Below are positions 9,043 through 18,058 of a stretch of DNA of 64,000 nt, piece after piece (the stretch's first letter is position 1; each line of letters starts with the position of its first letter). The translations under genes and the position numbers were made by a program. Below the pieces are notes generated by a model. The model was not told the DNA's origin. It did no database searches and worked only from the letters and a program-made list of their open reading frames with translations. The DNA comes from Methylobacterium sp. Leaf117. GTDB lineage: Bacteria; Pseudomonadota; Alphaproteobacteria; Rhizobiales; Beijerinckiaceae. Location: the NCBI RefSeq assembly GCF_001422985.1, contig NZ_LMNL01000034.1, positions 704,111 to 768,110 of the forward strand, in the 5' to 3' direction.

Positions 9043-9216
9043 GCCGGCGTCTTTGTTCCGCTGGAGTCCGTGAAGCTTGCCCGGACGATGGCGCCTGGCT
9101 CGGCGCTGTCAAGCACGGCGCCGGCCGCGCCGTCGTTTTCCGGGCGCCCTGGGGTTCGCCGGGCACACCTGATCAGGAGGGAGAGATCCCCCCGCGTCAC
9201 ACGACGTTTCGAGCCG

Positions 9217-10269
9217 TCAGTAGATCGGTTCGGCGAGGCCGGGACCGGCCGAACCCGGGGCGGCGAGCGAGAGCGGCTCGGCCTCGAATTCATGCGGCGG
9301 CAGGGCGGCCGCGACGCGGGAGCCCGGGACGCGCGCAACCGCCGGGCGCGACGCGGCGGCAACAGCCGCCGGGGGCGAGCGCATCGGCGCGGCCGGCGCC
9401 CGGGCGAGCTGCGAGGCGGCCGAAGAGGCCGGCGAAGAGGTTGGCGCCCGGGCGGGTTGGCGGGCCGACATCGGCGTCACGCCGTAGGGATCGTCCTCCT
9501 CCACGTCGATCGGGGCCTGCGGCGGGGCCGGCAGCCGCTCCGGCGGACGCGGCCGGGCGGTGGCGCGCGGCACGCCGTCGCCGCCGAGCTGGGGCACGAA
9601 CTTGATCAGCGGCTGGCAGATGCGGCGCAGGCCGCGCGGATCGTGGCGGGCGAGGTCGACGTGGATGTGGTCGTAGTGGAACACGTTCGAGCCCGGCGCC
9701 AGCACGGTGGAGAACCGGGCGCAGGCCCCGAGGAAGACCTCGCGCAGGAAGCCCTGCTCGGCCTCGGTGCCGCGCCAGCCGCCCTTCACCGTGATGACGT
9801 AGCCGTCGGCGAGCTTGAACGACATGATGTCGACGGCATTGCCGAAGGAATGCTCGGAGAGCTTGGCACCGGCCTGGTTGTTGCGGCCCCGGCAGGCATA
9901 GGTGCCGGCATTGATCTCGGCCACGGGCTGGCCGAAATACAGGTTGGCCGCCGGCTGGATCGTGTCGGCGAGCCAGGCCTCGGCCTCGGCCAGCGCCGGG
10001 CAGGCCAGGGTCACGCGCTGCTTGAGGGCCACGGTGCCCTTGCCGAGGCGGGTGACGCGGTAGGGCTGCAGCATCCCGCAGACGCCCGGCCCGCTGATCT
10101 CCTTGGACGGGGTGACGAACTCCGTCGTCTCCACGAGACGCTTGGCGTTGCAGGCCTGCTCGGTCTGGTCACGCCAGGGCTCGCGCTGCTCAAACTTGTT
10201 GAGTGCACAGCCGGTGAGGCCCGCGCCGAACAGCGTCAGGGCCGAGAACGCGAATACGCTACGCCACAT
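9217..10269 (-). CDS. Extensin-like C-terminal domain lipoprotein
   Basis: Envelope lipoprotein of 350 residues with lipobox LTGC at 18-21. The central extensin-like domain contains LSEHSFGNAVD (about 137-147) and HYDHIHVDL (about 198-206). In this arrangement the His and Asp residues resemble the zinc ligands of M15-type peptidoglycan carboxypeptidases, so a cell-wall hydrolase role is plausible but unproven. The last 120 residues are Pro/Ala-rich and probably disordered. It lies upstream of the small secreted-protein/RNase T2 pair on the same strand, 174 bp away. Confidence 0.85.
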   Translation of the reverse strand: MWRSVFAFSALTLFGAGLTGCALNKFEQREPWRDQTEQACNAKRLVETTEFVTPSKEISGPGVCGMLQPYRVTRLGKGTVALKQRVTLACPALAEAEAWLADTIQPAANLYFGQPVAEINAGTYACRGRNNQAGAKLSEHSFGNAVDIMSFKLADGYVITVKGGWRGTEAEQGFLREVFLGACARFSTVLAPGSNVFHYDHIHVDLARHDPRGLRRICQPLIKFVPQLGGDGVPRATARPRPPERLPAPPQAPIDVEEDDPYGVTPMSARQPARAPTSSPASSAASQLARAPAAPMRSPPAAVAAASRPAVARVPGSRVAAALPPHEFEAEPLSLAAPGSAGPGLAEPIY

Positions 10270-10380
10270 GATGCGGACGATGCGCAGCGTTGCGTAAACG
10301 ATGCGTCAACGATGCGGCGCGGAACCCGTGGGCTGTGGACGGGTGTTGACAGCGGCGCTTCGAGACGGGACCAAGCCTCC

Positions 10381-11613
10381 ATGCTGTCCCTCGTCGATCT
10401 CCGCACCCGCATCGCCGCCGGTCATCTCGATCCCGCCGGCGCCATCCGTCTCGCCGAAGCCGCCATCGCGGCCCACGACCCCGGCATCGGGGCGATCGTG
10501 AGCCGAAATCCCACGCCGAAGGTCTCCGAAGCGGGACCGCTGGCCGGCATCGCCGTGGGCATCAAGGACATCATCGACACGGCCGACCTGCCGACCCAGA
10601 TGGGGTCGCCGATCTATGCCGGCTGGCAGCCGAAGGCGGACGCCGCCATCGTGGCGCGGCTGCGGGCGCTCGGGGCTGTGCCGCTGGTCAAGACCACCAC
10701 CTCGCCCTTCGCGAGCCACGACCCGACCGCGACGGTGAACCCGCGCGATCGCGGCCACACTCCCGGCGGCTCCTCGGCCGGCTCGGCCGCGGCCGTCGCG
10801 GCCGGGATGGTTCCCCTGGCGCTCGGCACCCAGACCGGCGGCTCGGTCATTCGTCCGGCGGCCTTCTGCGGCGTCGCGGCGATCAAGCCCTCGTTCCGCC
10901 TCCTGCCGACGGTGGGGGTGAAGACCTTCTCGTGGGCGCTGGACACCCTCGGGCTGTTCGGCGCCGGCATCGCCGACATCGCCCAGGCCCTGAGCCTGAT
11001 CGCGGATCGGCCGGCCCTGGATCTCGGCGACGACGCGCCCGCCCCGCGCATCGGCCTGTGCCTGCAGGGCTTCGCCGCGGCCCCCGACGCGGCGGCGCTG
11101 GCCGCGCTCGACCGCGCCGCCCGCGCGGCCGAGGCCGCCGGGGCCCGGGTCGCGGACCTGACCCTGCCGGCGCCGCTGCCCGAGGCCTGGGCCCGCCATC
11201 CCGTCATCCAGGATTACGAGGCGCGCCAGGCCCTGGCCTGGGAATACGCCCATCACCGCGCGCATCTCAGCCCGGAGCTCGGCGAACAGCTCGACGCGGC
11301 GCAGACCCTCGTCGCCGCCCAGTACGACGAGGCCCGCCGCAGCGCGCACCGCGCCCGGCGCGTCCTCAAGGACCTGTTCGGCGAGATCGACGTCATCCTG
11401 ACCCTGTCCGCCCCGGGCCGGGCCCCGGCCGGCCTCGGCACCACGGGCGACGCCCGCTTCAACCGGCTCTGGACCCTGATGGGCGTCCCCTGCGTGACCG
11501 TCCCGGTCCCCGGCGACGGCCTACCGCTGGGCGTCCAGATCGTCGCCCGCTTCGGCGACGACGGACGCGCCCTCGCGGTGGCCCGGATGATCGAGCGGGC
11601 GCTGGCAGCTTAG
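10381..11613 (+). CDS. Amidase signature family enzyme
   Basis: Amide or acylamide hydrolase of 410 residues with the Ser-cisSer-Lys triad: Lys near 62 (GIKDI), the glycine-serine segment GGSSAGSAAA near 128, and the nucleophile serine in GTQTGGSVIRPA near 153. The substrate is unknown; the family spans GatA, allophanate and aryl-amide hydrolases, and no gatB/gatC is nearby. I chose ATG 10381 because family members begin about 60 residues before the lysine; the much longer in-frame ORF upstream is antisense to two other genes. A methyltransferase follows after 16 bp. Confidence 0.85.
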   Translation: MLSLVDLRTRIAAGHLDPAGAIRLAEAAIAAHDPGIGAIVSRNPTPKVSEAGPLAGIAVGIKDIIDTADLPTQMGSPIYAGWQPKADAAIVARLRALGAVPLVKTTTSPFASHDPTATVNPRDRGHTPGGSSAGSAAAVAAGMVPLALGTQTGGSVIRPAAFCGVAAIKPSFRLLPTVGVKTFSWALDTLGLFGAGIADIAQALSLIADRPALDLGDDAPAPRIGLCLQGFAAAPDAAALAALDRAARAAEAAGARVADLTLPAPLPEAWARHPVIQDYEARQALAWEYAHHRAHLSPELGEQLDAAQTLVAAQYDEARRSAHRARRVLKDLFGEIDVILTLSAPGRAPAGLGTTGDARFNRLWTLMGVPCVTVPVPGDGLPLGVQIVARFGDDGRALAVARMIERALAA

Positions 11614-11629
11614 CTCCGGAAAGAACGCC

Positions 11630-12457
11630 GTGAGTCGAACCCGTCCCGGCGCCAGCGCCGGCCTTTCCCCGCCCGGCCTCTCACCGATCGCCCCGATGCG
11701 TTCCTGGAAGCAGGCTGTGGCCCGGGCCTTCGACGGGGCCGAGGGCTATGACGGCGCGGCGGCGATCCAGGCCCTGGTCGCTGACCGGCTGGCGGCGCGC
11801 ATCGCGGCCGCGCCGCTGGCGCCCGCGCCACGCATCCTCGAGGTCGGCTGCGGCACCGGATTGCTGACCGGCGCCCTGCACCGGGCCTTCCCGGACGGGT
11901 CCCTCCTCGCCACCGATCTCGCGCCCGCCATGATCCTGCGCTGCCGCACGCGGCTCAGCCGCGCGCAGGCCCTTCGCCTCTGCGTGATGGATGCCGAGCG
12001 GCCCTGCCTGGCACCCGGCTTCGATCTCATCGCCTCCAGCCTGGCGGCGCAATGGTTCGAGGACCTCGCCGGCACGCTGGCCCGCCTCGCCGGCCTGCTG
12101 GCACCCGGCGGCCTGCTGGCGGTGGCGACTCTGGCCTCGGGCACCTTCGCCGAGTGGCGGGCGGCCCACGCCGCCCTCGGCCTGGAGGCGGCGACGCCGC
12201 GCTATCCCACCCGGGCGGATCTGGCGGCACTCACCATTCCCGGCTGTACCCTCGCGGTCTCGACCGAGCCCCTCGGCGAATCCCACGCCGATGGCTGCGC
12301 CTTCCTGGGGGCCTTGCGGGCCATCGGGGCCGGCACGCCGGGAGTGGGGACGCCGCTCTCTCCGGGCGCCCTGCGGCGGGTGCTGCGGCGGTTCGAGGCC
12401 GGTGGGGCGCAGGTGACCTACGAGGTCGCGACCCTGATCATCCGGCGTGAGCCCTGA
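11630..12457 (+). CDS. SAM-dependent methyltransferase, BioC-like
   Basis: Class I methyltransferase with motif I LEVGCGTGLLTG and motif II-like ATDLAPAMI. The opening VARAFDGAEGYDGAAAIQ and the later SSLAAQWFEDL resemble BioC, the malonyl-ACP O-methyltransferase that starts pimelate synthesis for biotin. No bio genes are nearby, so the assignment stays tentative. The annotated start is GTG 11630; ATG 11696 (MRSWKQAVARAF) fits BioC better and would give 253 residues. The gene is probably co-transcribed with the amidase. Confidence 0.7.
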   Translation: MSRTRPGASAGLSPPGLSPIAPMRSWKQAVARAFDGAEGYDGAAAIQALVADRLAARIAAAPLAPAPRILEVGCGTGLLTGALHRAFPDGSLLATDLAPAMILRCRTRLSRAQALRLCVMDAERPCLAPGFDLIASSLAAQWFEDLAGTLARLAGLLAPGGLLAVATLASGTFAEWRAAHAALGLEAATPRYPTRADLAALTIPGCTLAVSTEPLGESHADGCAFLGALRAIGAGTPGVGTPLSPGALRRVLRRFEAGGAQVTYEVATLIIRREP

Positions 12458-12519
12458 GACTCCCGGACGAGCCGGGGGTTTTCACGTGCAACAGGGAGTC
12501 CAACAGGGACTCGCGCGTT

Positions 12520-13206
12520 TCAGGCCGCCGGAGGTCCGGCACCGGCCTCGCGGCGGCGCAGCAGGAACACGCCCTGCGCGCCCATCAGGTTCCAAACCCA
12601 CCAGGGCATCGAGAACCGCATCGGCCGGCCCCGCGCGTCGAGGGCGGTCGCCTTCTCGATCTCGGCATTGACCGTCCGGCACAGGCCGACGAAGTCCCGG
12701 ATGGTGCAGTGGTGGATGTTCGGGGTCTCGTACCATTCCTCGGGCATCAGGGCCGTGACCGGCATCCGCCCCCGCAGCGCCAGTTCCGAGCGCACCCGCC
12801 AATGGCCGAAATTCGGGAACGAGATGATCACCTGGCGCCCGATGCGCAGGAGGTGCTCCAGCACGATGCGGGGATTGCGCGTCGCCTGGATGGTCTGGGA
12901 CAGGACCACCACGTCGAAGGCGTCGTCGGGGTAGTTCGCCAGATCCGTGTCCGCATCGCCCTGGATCACCGGCAGGCCCTGGGCGAGGCAGGCATTCACG
13001 CCCTCGCGCGAGAGTTCGATGCCGCGCCCGTCGACGCCGCGCCGGTCGCGCAGCAGAGCCAGCAGGGCTCCGTCGCCGCAGCCGATGTCGAGCACCCGGG
13101 CATTCGGAGGCACCAGATCGAGCACCACCAGGTGATCGACGCGGGTGCTGCCGGCTTCCGCCCGCGGCAGCGTCTGCGCCGTCTCCCAGGGCCGGGGGGC
13201 GGACAT
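12520..13206 (-). CDS. metW: Methionine biosynthesis protein MetW
   Basis: Small methyltransferase-fold protein (228 residues) that partners MetX in homoserine acylation in many proteobacteria. Motif I is VLDIGCGDGALL; the segments SFPNFGHWRVR, EEWYETPNIHHCT and the C-terminal FSMPWW are MetW hallmarks. ATG 13206 lies 11 bases after the metX stop. An in-frame GTG at 13221 would overlap that stop by four bases and add five residues, so either start is possible. It is transcribed as metX-metW. Confidence 0.92.
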   Translation of the reverse strand: MSAPRPWETAQTLPRAEAGSTRVDHLVVLDLVPPNARVLDIGCGDGALLALLRDRRGVDGRGIELSREGVNACLAQGLPVIQGDADTDLANYPDDAFDVVVLSQTIQATRNPRIVLEHLLRIGRQVIISFPNFGHWRVRSELALRGRMPVTALMPEEWYETPNIHHCTIRDFVGLCRTVNAEIEKATALDARGRPMRFSMPWWVWNLMGAQGVFLLRRREAGAGPPAA

Positions 13207-13217
13207 GTCCGGCCGCG

Positions 13218-14435
13218 TCACAGGCCGCGGGCCCGGGCGGCGGCGTCGATGAAGCCGCGCGCGGCGGCGAACATCACTGGTTCGTCGAGCAGGAAGGCGT
13301 CGTGGCCCTTGTCGCTCTCCACCTCGACGAAGGCGACGGGGGCCGAGGCGGCGTTCAGCGCGTGCACGATGGCGCGGGATTCCGAGGTCGGGAACAGCCA
13401 GTCGGAGGTGAAGGACATCACGCAGAACCGCGTCTTCGTCCCCTTGAAGGCGTTGGCGAGCACGCCGCCCGTGTCGGCAGCGAGGTCGAAGTAATCCATC
13501 GCCCGGGTGAGGTAGAGATAGGCGTTGGCGTCGAAGCGCTCGACGAAGCTGAGGCCCTGGTGGCGCAGGTAGCTCTCGATCTGGAAATCGGCGTTGAACG
13601 AGAAGGTCGGCGCCGAGCCGCCCTGAAAGCGCCGGCCGAACTTCCGGTGCAGGGCCGGCTCGGACAGATAGGTGATGTGGGCGCCCATGCGGGCGACGCC
13701 GAGGCCCTTGGCGGGGCGGCTGCCGACTTCGAGGTAGCGCCCCTCCGCCCAGGCGGGATCGGCCATGATCGCCTGGCGCCCGACCTCGTGGAAGGCGATG
13801 TTCTGCGCCGAATGGCGCGGACCCGTGGCGATCGGCATCGCGGCGAAGACCCGCTCGGGGTAGCTCGCCGCCCATTGCAGCACCTGCATCCCGCCCATGG
13901 AGCCGCCGATGCAGAGGAACAGGTCGCGGATGCCGAGCCGGTCGAGCAGCATCGCCTGGGCGCGGACCATGTCGCGGATGGTCACCAGGGGAAAGTCGAG
14001 CCCGTAGGCCCGGCCGGTGTCCGGGTCGAGGGAGGCCGGGCCGGTGGAGCCCATGCAGGAGCCGATGACGTTCGAGCAGACGACGAAGTAGCGGTCGGTG
14101 TCGACGGGCTTGCCCGGCCCCACCAGGGTCTCCCACCAGCCGCGCTTGCCCGTCACCGGATGGGTGTGGGCGAAATGCTGGTCGCCGGTCAGCGCATGGC
14201 AGATCAGGACGGCGTTGGAGCGGTCGGCGTTCAGGGTGCCGGCGGTCCGGTAGGCGATCTGGAACGGCGCCAACTGCACGCCGGCATCCATCGCCAGGGG
14301 CTCGTCCCGGCCGAACTGCGCCACGAGGCCCTGCGGTTCGCGGGCCTGCGACCCCTCCGCACCCGTGCCATCGGCGCGCGCCGGTTCGTCTTCCGGCGTG
14401 CCTGGCTTGATGGCGGTATCCAGCGACATGGGCAT
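13218..14435 (-). CDS. metX: Homoserine O-acetyltransferase
   Basis: Alpha/beta-hydrolase that acylates homoserine for methionine synthesis; 405 residues from ATG 14435. The catalytic triad is Ser near 177 (GGSMGGMQ), Asp near 345 (SDWLFP) and His near 377 (KGHDAFL). A second ATG six bases downstream (14429) is equally likely. The ORF is open upstream to 14531 but without family similarity. Known MetX of this type uses acetyl- or succinyl-CoA; which one cannot be read here. It forms an operon with metW and is divergent from the chorismate mutase gene. Confidence 0.93.
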   Translation of the reverse strand: MPMSLDTAIKPGTPEDEPARADGTGAEGSQAREPQGLVAQFGRDEPLAMDAGVQLAPFQIAYRTAGTLNADRSNAVLICHALTGDQHFAHTHPVTGKRGWWETLVGPGKPVDTDRYFVVCSNVIGSCMGSTGPASLDPDTGRAYGLDFPLVTIRDMVRAQAMLLDRLGIRDLFLCIGGSMGGMQVLQWAASYPERVFAAMPIATGPRHSAQNIAFHEVGRQAIMADPAWAEGRYLEVGSRPAKGLGVARMGAHITYLSEPALHRKFGRRFQGGSAPTFSFNADFQIESYLRHQGLSFVERFDANAYLYLTRAMDYFDLAADTGGVLANAFKGTKTRFCVMSFTSDWLFPTSESRAIVHALNAASAPVAFVEVESDKGHDAFLLDEPVMFAAARGFIDAAARARGL

Positions 14436-14706
14436 GAACGGGTTAGGGCATGAACGGGTTGGAGGAGGCGGCGCGGCGATCCCTGAGGGCAGGAGCGGCG
14501 AAGGCCGGTATGGCATTCGCGCAGGGACCATGCGACTCGTGGCTTTGAGGTAGTGTGCGGCCCCTCACGCGTCAACGAAAGGGCTCTGCTGCAACGCTCG
14601 GCTCTGGCCCTTCGGCCCGCGCGATCGTAGACCGGGCGGCGGTGACGGGGCGGCGAGACCCCGCCGCCGGTCGTTTCCTTCACCTCCGCACCCGCGCGAG
14701 CCCCGC
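14436..14706. other. Divergent regulatory region metX / chorismate mutase
   Basis: Holds the promoters of both operons. A 13-bp direct repeat (GCATGAACGGGTT, first bases at 14432 and 14448) sits at the metX start. I looked for a SAM-II aptamer upstream of metX on the minus strand and could not build its pseudoknot or conserved core. No gene is seen. Confidence 0.5.
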
Positions 14707-15570
14707 ATGCGCTTCACCACCAGACCCGCGCCGCCCCTCGACAACCTCGGCGACCTGCGTGCCGAGATCGACCGGATCGACGCCGAGATGCATGCCCTGC
14801 TGATCCAGCGCGGATCGATCATCGACCGGCTGATCACGGTCAAGCGCACCTCGGCCAGCGGCTCAGCCTTCCGGCCGGGACGCGAGGCCTCGATGATGCG
14901 GCGGGTGGCCGAGCGCCATCGCGGGCTGCTGCCGCTCGACACCGTGGAGGGCATCTGGCGGGTCATTATCGCCACCTTCACCTACGTGCAGGCGCCGTTC
15001 TCGGTGCATGCCGACATCTCCGGCGGGGACGCGCCGATGCGCGATTCCGCCCGCTTCCACTTCGGCTTCACGGTGCCCTATCGGCCGCACCCGACCTGCC
15101 TCGCGGTGATCGAGGCGGTGGCGGCCTCGCGCGGCGACCTCGGCATCTTCCGCCTCGATCCCGACGGCTCGGGCGCCCCCTCCGACGCGGCGCCCTGGTG
15201 GGAGGGCCTCGTCGGGGAGGGCCGCCCCAAGGTCATCGCCCGCCTGCCCTTCATCGAGCGCCCCACCCACCCGGCCGGCACCCCGGTCTTCGTGGTGTCG
15301 AACCCCCTCGACGACCCGGCCGCGGCCCAGCGCGACTGGGTCCTGCACGCCACCCGCGTCGCAGCCTGGGAGCCGGACGCCGCCCGAGCCCTGCAGGATC
15401 TCTACGGCGAGGTCGTCGCCCGCGCCCCGCGCGGCGACGGACACGGCCTGCTCCTGGCCGTCCCGGGCGGCGTCGGCGCCCGCCAGCTGCACGAGGCGCT
15501 CACCCGCGCCGGGGCCGCGCCGGAAGCCCTCGACGAGATCGGCAGCCACGCCGCGCGTTTCCGGGTCTGA
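14707..15570 (+). CDS. Chorismate mutase domain protein
   Basis: Converts chorismate to prephenate for Phe/Tyr synthesis. The N-terminal AroQ-type domain spans about residues 12-100 (LRAEIDRIDAEMHALLIQRG, with conserved Arg and Lys in RLITVKR). A C-terminal 190-residue part of unclear function follows. Rhizobiales carry this roughly 280-residue form upstream of hisC and tyrA, and both follow here, though an extra ldh gene now lies between. A regulatory role for the C-terminal half is possible. The last codons merge into an 18-bp tandem repeat. Confidence 0.85.
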   Translation: MRFTTRPAPPLDNLGDLRAEIDRIDAEMHALLIQRGSIIDRLITVKRTSASGSAFRPGREASMMRRVAERHRGLLPLDTVEGIWRVIIATFTYVQAPFSVHADISGGDAPMRDSARFHFGFTVPYRPHPTCLAVIEAVAASRGDLGIFRLDPDGSGAPSDAAPWWEGLVGEGRPKVIARLPFIERPTHPAGTPVFVVSNPLDDPAAAQRDWVLHATRVAAWEPDAARALQDLYGEVVARAPRGDGHGLLLAVPGGVGARQLHEALTRAGAAPEALDEIGSHAARFRV

Positions 15571-15655
15571 GGCGTTTTTCGGGTCCGAAGCGTTTTTCGG
15601 GTCCGAGGCGTTTTTCGGATCCGAGGCGTTTTTCGGATCCGAAGCGTTTTCCAAC
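15571..15655 (+). repeat. 18-bp tandem repeat array downstream of chorismate mutase gene
   Basis: Four full 18-bp units (GGCGTTTTTCGGGTCCGA type, starting at 15571, 15589, 15607 and 15625) plus a partial fifth. Differences are single bases at three positions. A degenerate copy including the stop codon of the upstream gene precedes the array. There are no spacers, so it is not CRISPR. Confidence 0.9.
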
Positions 15656-15693
15656 AGTCGCCGCCCCCCGCACCGACGGAGACCGTCACGGCC

Positions 15694-16683
15694 ATGCCGA
15701 TCCTCACCCTGGAGAACGCCCACGCCTGCGTGACGGAGGCGCTGGTCCGCTGCGGCACCGGTCCGGCGGCGGCGGAGAGCACCGCCCGCGCCCTGGTGGG
15801 GGCCGAGGCCGACGGTCTGGCGGGGCACGGCCTGTCGCGGGTGCCGGCCTATGCCGCGCAGGTCCGCGCCGGCAAGGTCGCGGGGCGGGCCGAGGTCGCG
15901 GTCGAGACCCCCCGGCCCGGCCTCCTCGCGGTGGATGCCGCGCACGGCTTTGCCTATCCGGCCCTCGATGCCGCCATCGCCCATCTGCCCGCGATGGCAC
16001 GCGCCCAGGGTATCGCCGCCGCCGGCATCCGGCGCTCGCACCATTGCGGCGCGGCCGGCCGCCCGGTGGAGGCCCTGGCCGAACAGGGCCTCGTCGCCCT
16101 CCTGTTCGCCAACACGCCCGCCGCGATGGCGCCGTGGGGCGGTGCGCGCGCCGTCTTCGGCACCAACCCGATCGCCTTCGCGGCCCCGGTGCCGGGCCGG
16201 GCCCCGATCGTCATCGACCTGTCCCTCTCGAAGGTGGCGCGGGGCGCCATCGTGACCGCCCGCCGGCGCGGCGAGACGCTTCCCGAGGGCTGGGCCCTCG
16301 ACGCCGAGGGCCGGCCCACCACCGATCCCGACGAGGCCCTGGCCGGCACCATGGTGCCCCTGGGCGAGGCCAAGGGCACCGCCCTGGCGCTGATGGTCGA
16401 GATCCTGGCGGCCGGGCTGGTGGGGGCGCGCTTTGCCGGCGAAGCCTCCTCGTTCCTCGACGCGGCCGGCGACCCGCCCGGCACGGGCCAGCTCCTCATC
16501 GCCCTCGATGCCGGCGCCTTCTCGGCTGAGGCGGGATCGCGGTTCGCCCTGCTGGCCGAATCGATCGAGGCGCAGGACGGCGCCCGCCTGCCCGGAAGCC
16601 GGCGCCTCGCCCTGCGGGCGCGGGCGCGAACTGAGGGGCTCACCGTGTCCGAGGCGCTGCTCGCCGAGATCGCGGCCGCCTGA
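15694..16683 (+). CDS. Ldh family (malate/L-lactate/sulfolactate-type) NAD(P)H dehydrogenase
   Basis: Member of the Ldh_2/YlbC fold (non-Rossmann) oxidoreductases; 329 residues. Family marks are the N-terminal helical AESTARALVGAEADGLAGHG, the catalytic histidine in RRSHHCGAAG near 115, the nucleotide loop FGTNPIAFAAP, and the C-terminal LGEAKGTALALMVEIL. Substrates in the family include malate, sulfolactate, ureidoglycolate and delta1-piperideine-2-carboxylate, and the sequence does not decide. It separates the chorismate mutase gene from hisC-tyrA and has tandem repeats on both sides, suggesting a later insertion. Confidence 0.85.
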   Translation: MPILTLENAHACVTEALVRCGTGPAAAESTARALVGAEADGLAGHGLSRVPAYAAQVRAGKVAGRAEVAVETPRPGLLAVDAAHGFAYPALDAAIAHLPAMARAQGIAAAGIRRSHHCGAAGRPVEALAEQGLVALLFANTPAAMAPWGGARAVFGTNPIAFAAPVPGRAPIVIDLSLSKVARGAIVTARRRGETLPEGWALDAEGRPTTDPDEALAGTMVPLGEAKGTALALMVEILAAGLVGARFAGEASSFLDAAGDPPGTGQLLIALDAGAFSAEAGSRFALLAESIEAQDGARLPGSRRLALRARARTEGLTVSEALLAEIAAA

Positions 16684-16736
16684 GGCGGCTCCGGCGCGCG
16701 TGAAACCCGGGATCGCCCTCCCGCCGGGATTCGACC

Positions 16737-16811
16737 GGGCAAGGATTTGGTGGGCAGGGATTTGGTGGGGCAAGGATTTGGCGGGGCAAGGATTTGACGG
16801 GGCCGGGATGG
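16737..16811 (+). repeat. 15/16-bp tandem repeat array upstream of hisC
   Basis: About four and a half units of GGGCAAGGATTTGGYG, starting at 16737, 16752, 16768, 16784 and 16800, in the ldh-hisC intergenic region. The unit is not a multiple of three, in line with a non-coding place. Confidence 0.85.
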
Positions 16812-16894
16812 AACGCCCGATGCTCGCAAAGCCGGGCAAGCTTTGTTAGACGGACGCCAGCCCAGCCCCAGCGGCCTTCAGGTCTTCTGCTCCG

Positions 16895-18058
16895 ATGTCC
16901 TCTGACACGATGTCTTCCGACACACTGTCTTCCACCTCACCGTCATCCGCCGCGCCATCGCGTCCGGTGCCGCGTCCGGGCGTGCTCGCCATCGAGGCCT
17001 ACGTGCCGGGCAAGAGTGGCGCGCCGGGCCTCGGCACGGTGCACAAGCTCTCCTCCAACGAGACGCCGCTGGGTCCGAGCCCGAAGGCGGTGGCGGCGAT
17101 GCGGGCGGAAGCGGCCAAGCTCGAACTCTATCCGGAGGGCACGTCGCGGGTGCTGCGCGAGGCGATCGCCGCCCGCTACGGCCTCGATCCGGCCCGCATC
17201 GTCTGCGGCGCGGGCTCGGACGAGCTCCTGTCGTTCCTGGCCTACGCCTATCTCGGCGCCGGCGACGAGGGCGTGTTCACCGAGCACGGCTTCCTGGTCT
17301 ACCGGATCGCCATCCTGGCCGCCGGCGGCACGCCCGTGGTGGTGAAGGAGCGCGACCTGCGGGCCGATGTCGACGCCCTGCTGGCGGCCGTGACGCCGCG
17401 CACCCGGATCGTCTACCTCGCCAACCCCAACAACCCGACCGGCACCTACCTGCCCTTCGACGCGGTCCGGCGCCTGCATGCGGGCCTGCCGCCGAACGTC
17501 CTCCTGGTCCTCGACGGGGCCTATGCCGAGTACGTGCGGGCGAACGATTACAGTGCCGGCCTCGACCTCGTGCTCGAGGCCAACAACGTCGTGATGACCC
17601 GGACCTTCTCGAAGATCCACGGCCTGGCGGCGCTCCGCATCGGCTGGATGGTGGGTCCCGCCGAGGTGGTCGACGCGGTCAACCGCATCCGGGGGCCGTT
17701 CAACCTGTCGGGCGCCGGCATCGCCGCGGGGGCGGCCGCCATCGCCGACGACGTGCACGTGGCGGCGGCTGTCGCCCACAACGACACCTGGCTCGCCCGG
17801 ATGACGGAGGCAGTGCAGGGGCTCGGCCTCACGGTGACGCCGAGCGTGGCGAACTTCATCCTGATCCATTTCCCCGACGAGCCGGGGCGCAGCGCGGAGG
17901 CGGCCGATGCCTTCCTGTCCGCCCGGGGCGTCATCACCCGCCGGGTCTCGTCCTACGGGCTGCCGCACGCCCTGCGGGTCACCATCGGGGGCGAGGCCGG
18001 CAACGCCGCCTTCCTCGACGCCCTGACGGCCTTCGTGCGGGGCGAGACCGGTGCCTGA
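16895..18058 (+). CDS. hisC: Histidinol-phosphate aminotransferase
   Basis: PLP-dependent class II aminotransferase that makes L-histidinol phosphate and, in many Alphaproteobacteria, also transaminates aromatic keto acids. It has 387 residues; the PLP lysine is near 240 in [15 protein letters not shown], and [11 protein letters not shown] and DGAYAEYV are the other hallmarks. The N-terminus carries a duplicated MSSDT (15-bp tandem repeat) ahead of the conserved region, so the true start could be at any of the early codons. The stop overlaps the tyrA GTG by eight bases, which fits a double role in aromatic synthesis. Confidence 0.93.
   Translation: MSSDTMSSDTLSSTSPSSAAPSRPVPRPGVLAIEAYVPGKSGAPGLGTVHKLSSNETPLGPSPKAVAAMRAEAAKLELYPEGTSRVLREAIAARYGLDPARIVCGAGSDELLSFLAYAYLGAGDEGVFTEHGFLVYRIAILAAGGTPVVVKERDLRADVDALLAAVTPRTRIVYLANPNNPTGTYLPFDAVRRLHAGLPPNVLLVLDGAYAEYVRANDYSAGLDLVLEANNVVMTRTFSKIHGLAALRIGWMVGPAEVVDAVNRIRGPFNLSGAGIAAGAAAIADDVHVAAAVAHNDTWLARMTEAVQGLGLTVTPSVANFILIHFPDEPGRSAEAADAFLSARGVITRRVSSYGLPHALRVTIGGEAGNAAFLDALTAFVRGETGA

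Noticed and set aside
8545..11613. A 1022-codon ORF that could be read as a giant amidase fusion
   Set aside because: Only the part from 10381 matches amidases; the earlier codons are antisense to the RNase T2, secreted-protein and extensin-like genes.
14436..14706. SAM-II riboswitch upstream of metX
   Set aside because: I could not form the P1/P2 pseudoknot or find the conserved core on the minus strand. A covariance-model scan would decide.
15571..15655. CRISPR-like direct repeats
   Set aside because: Units are 18 bp, directly adjacent and without unique spacers; no cas genes are present.
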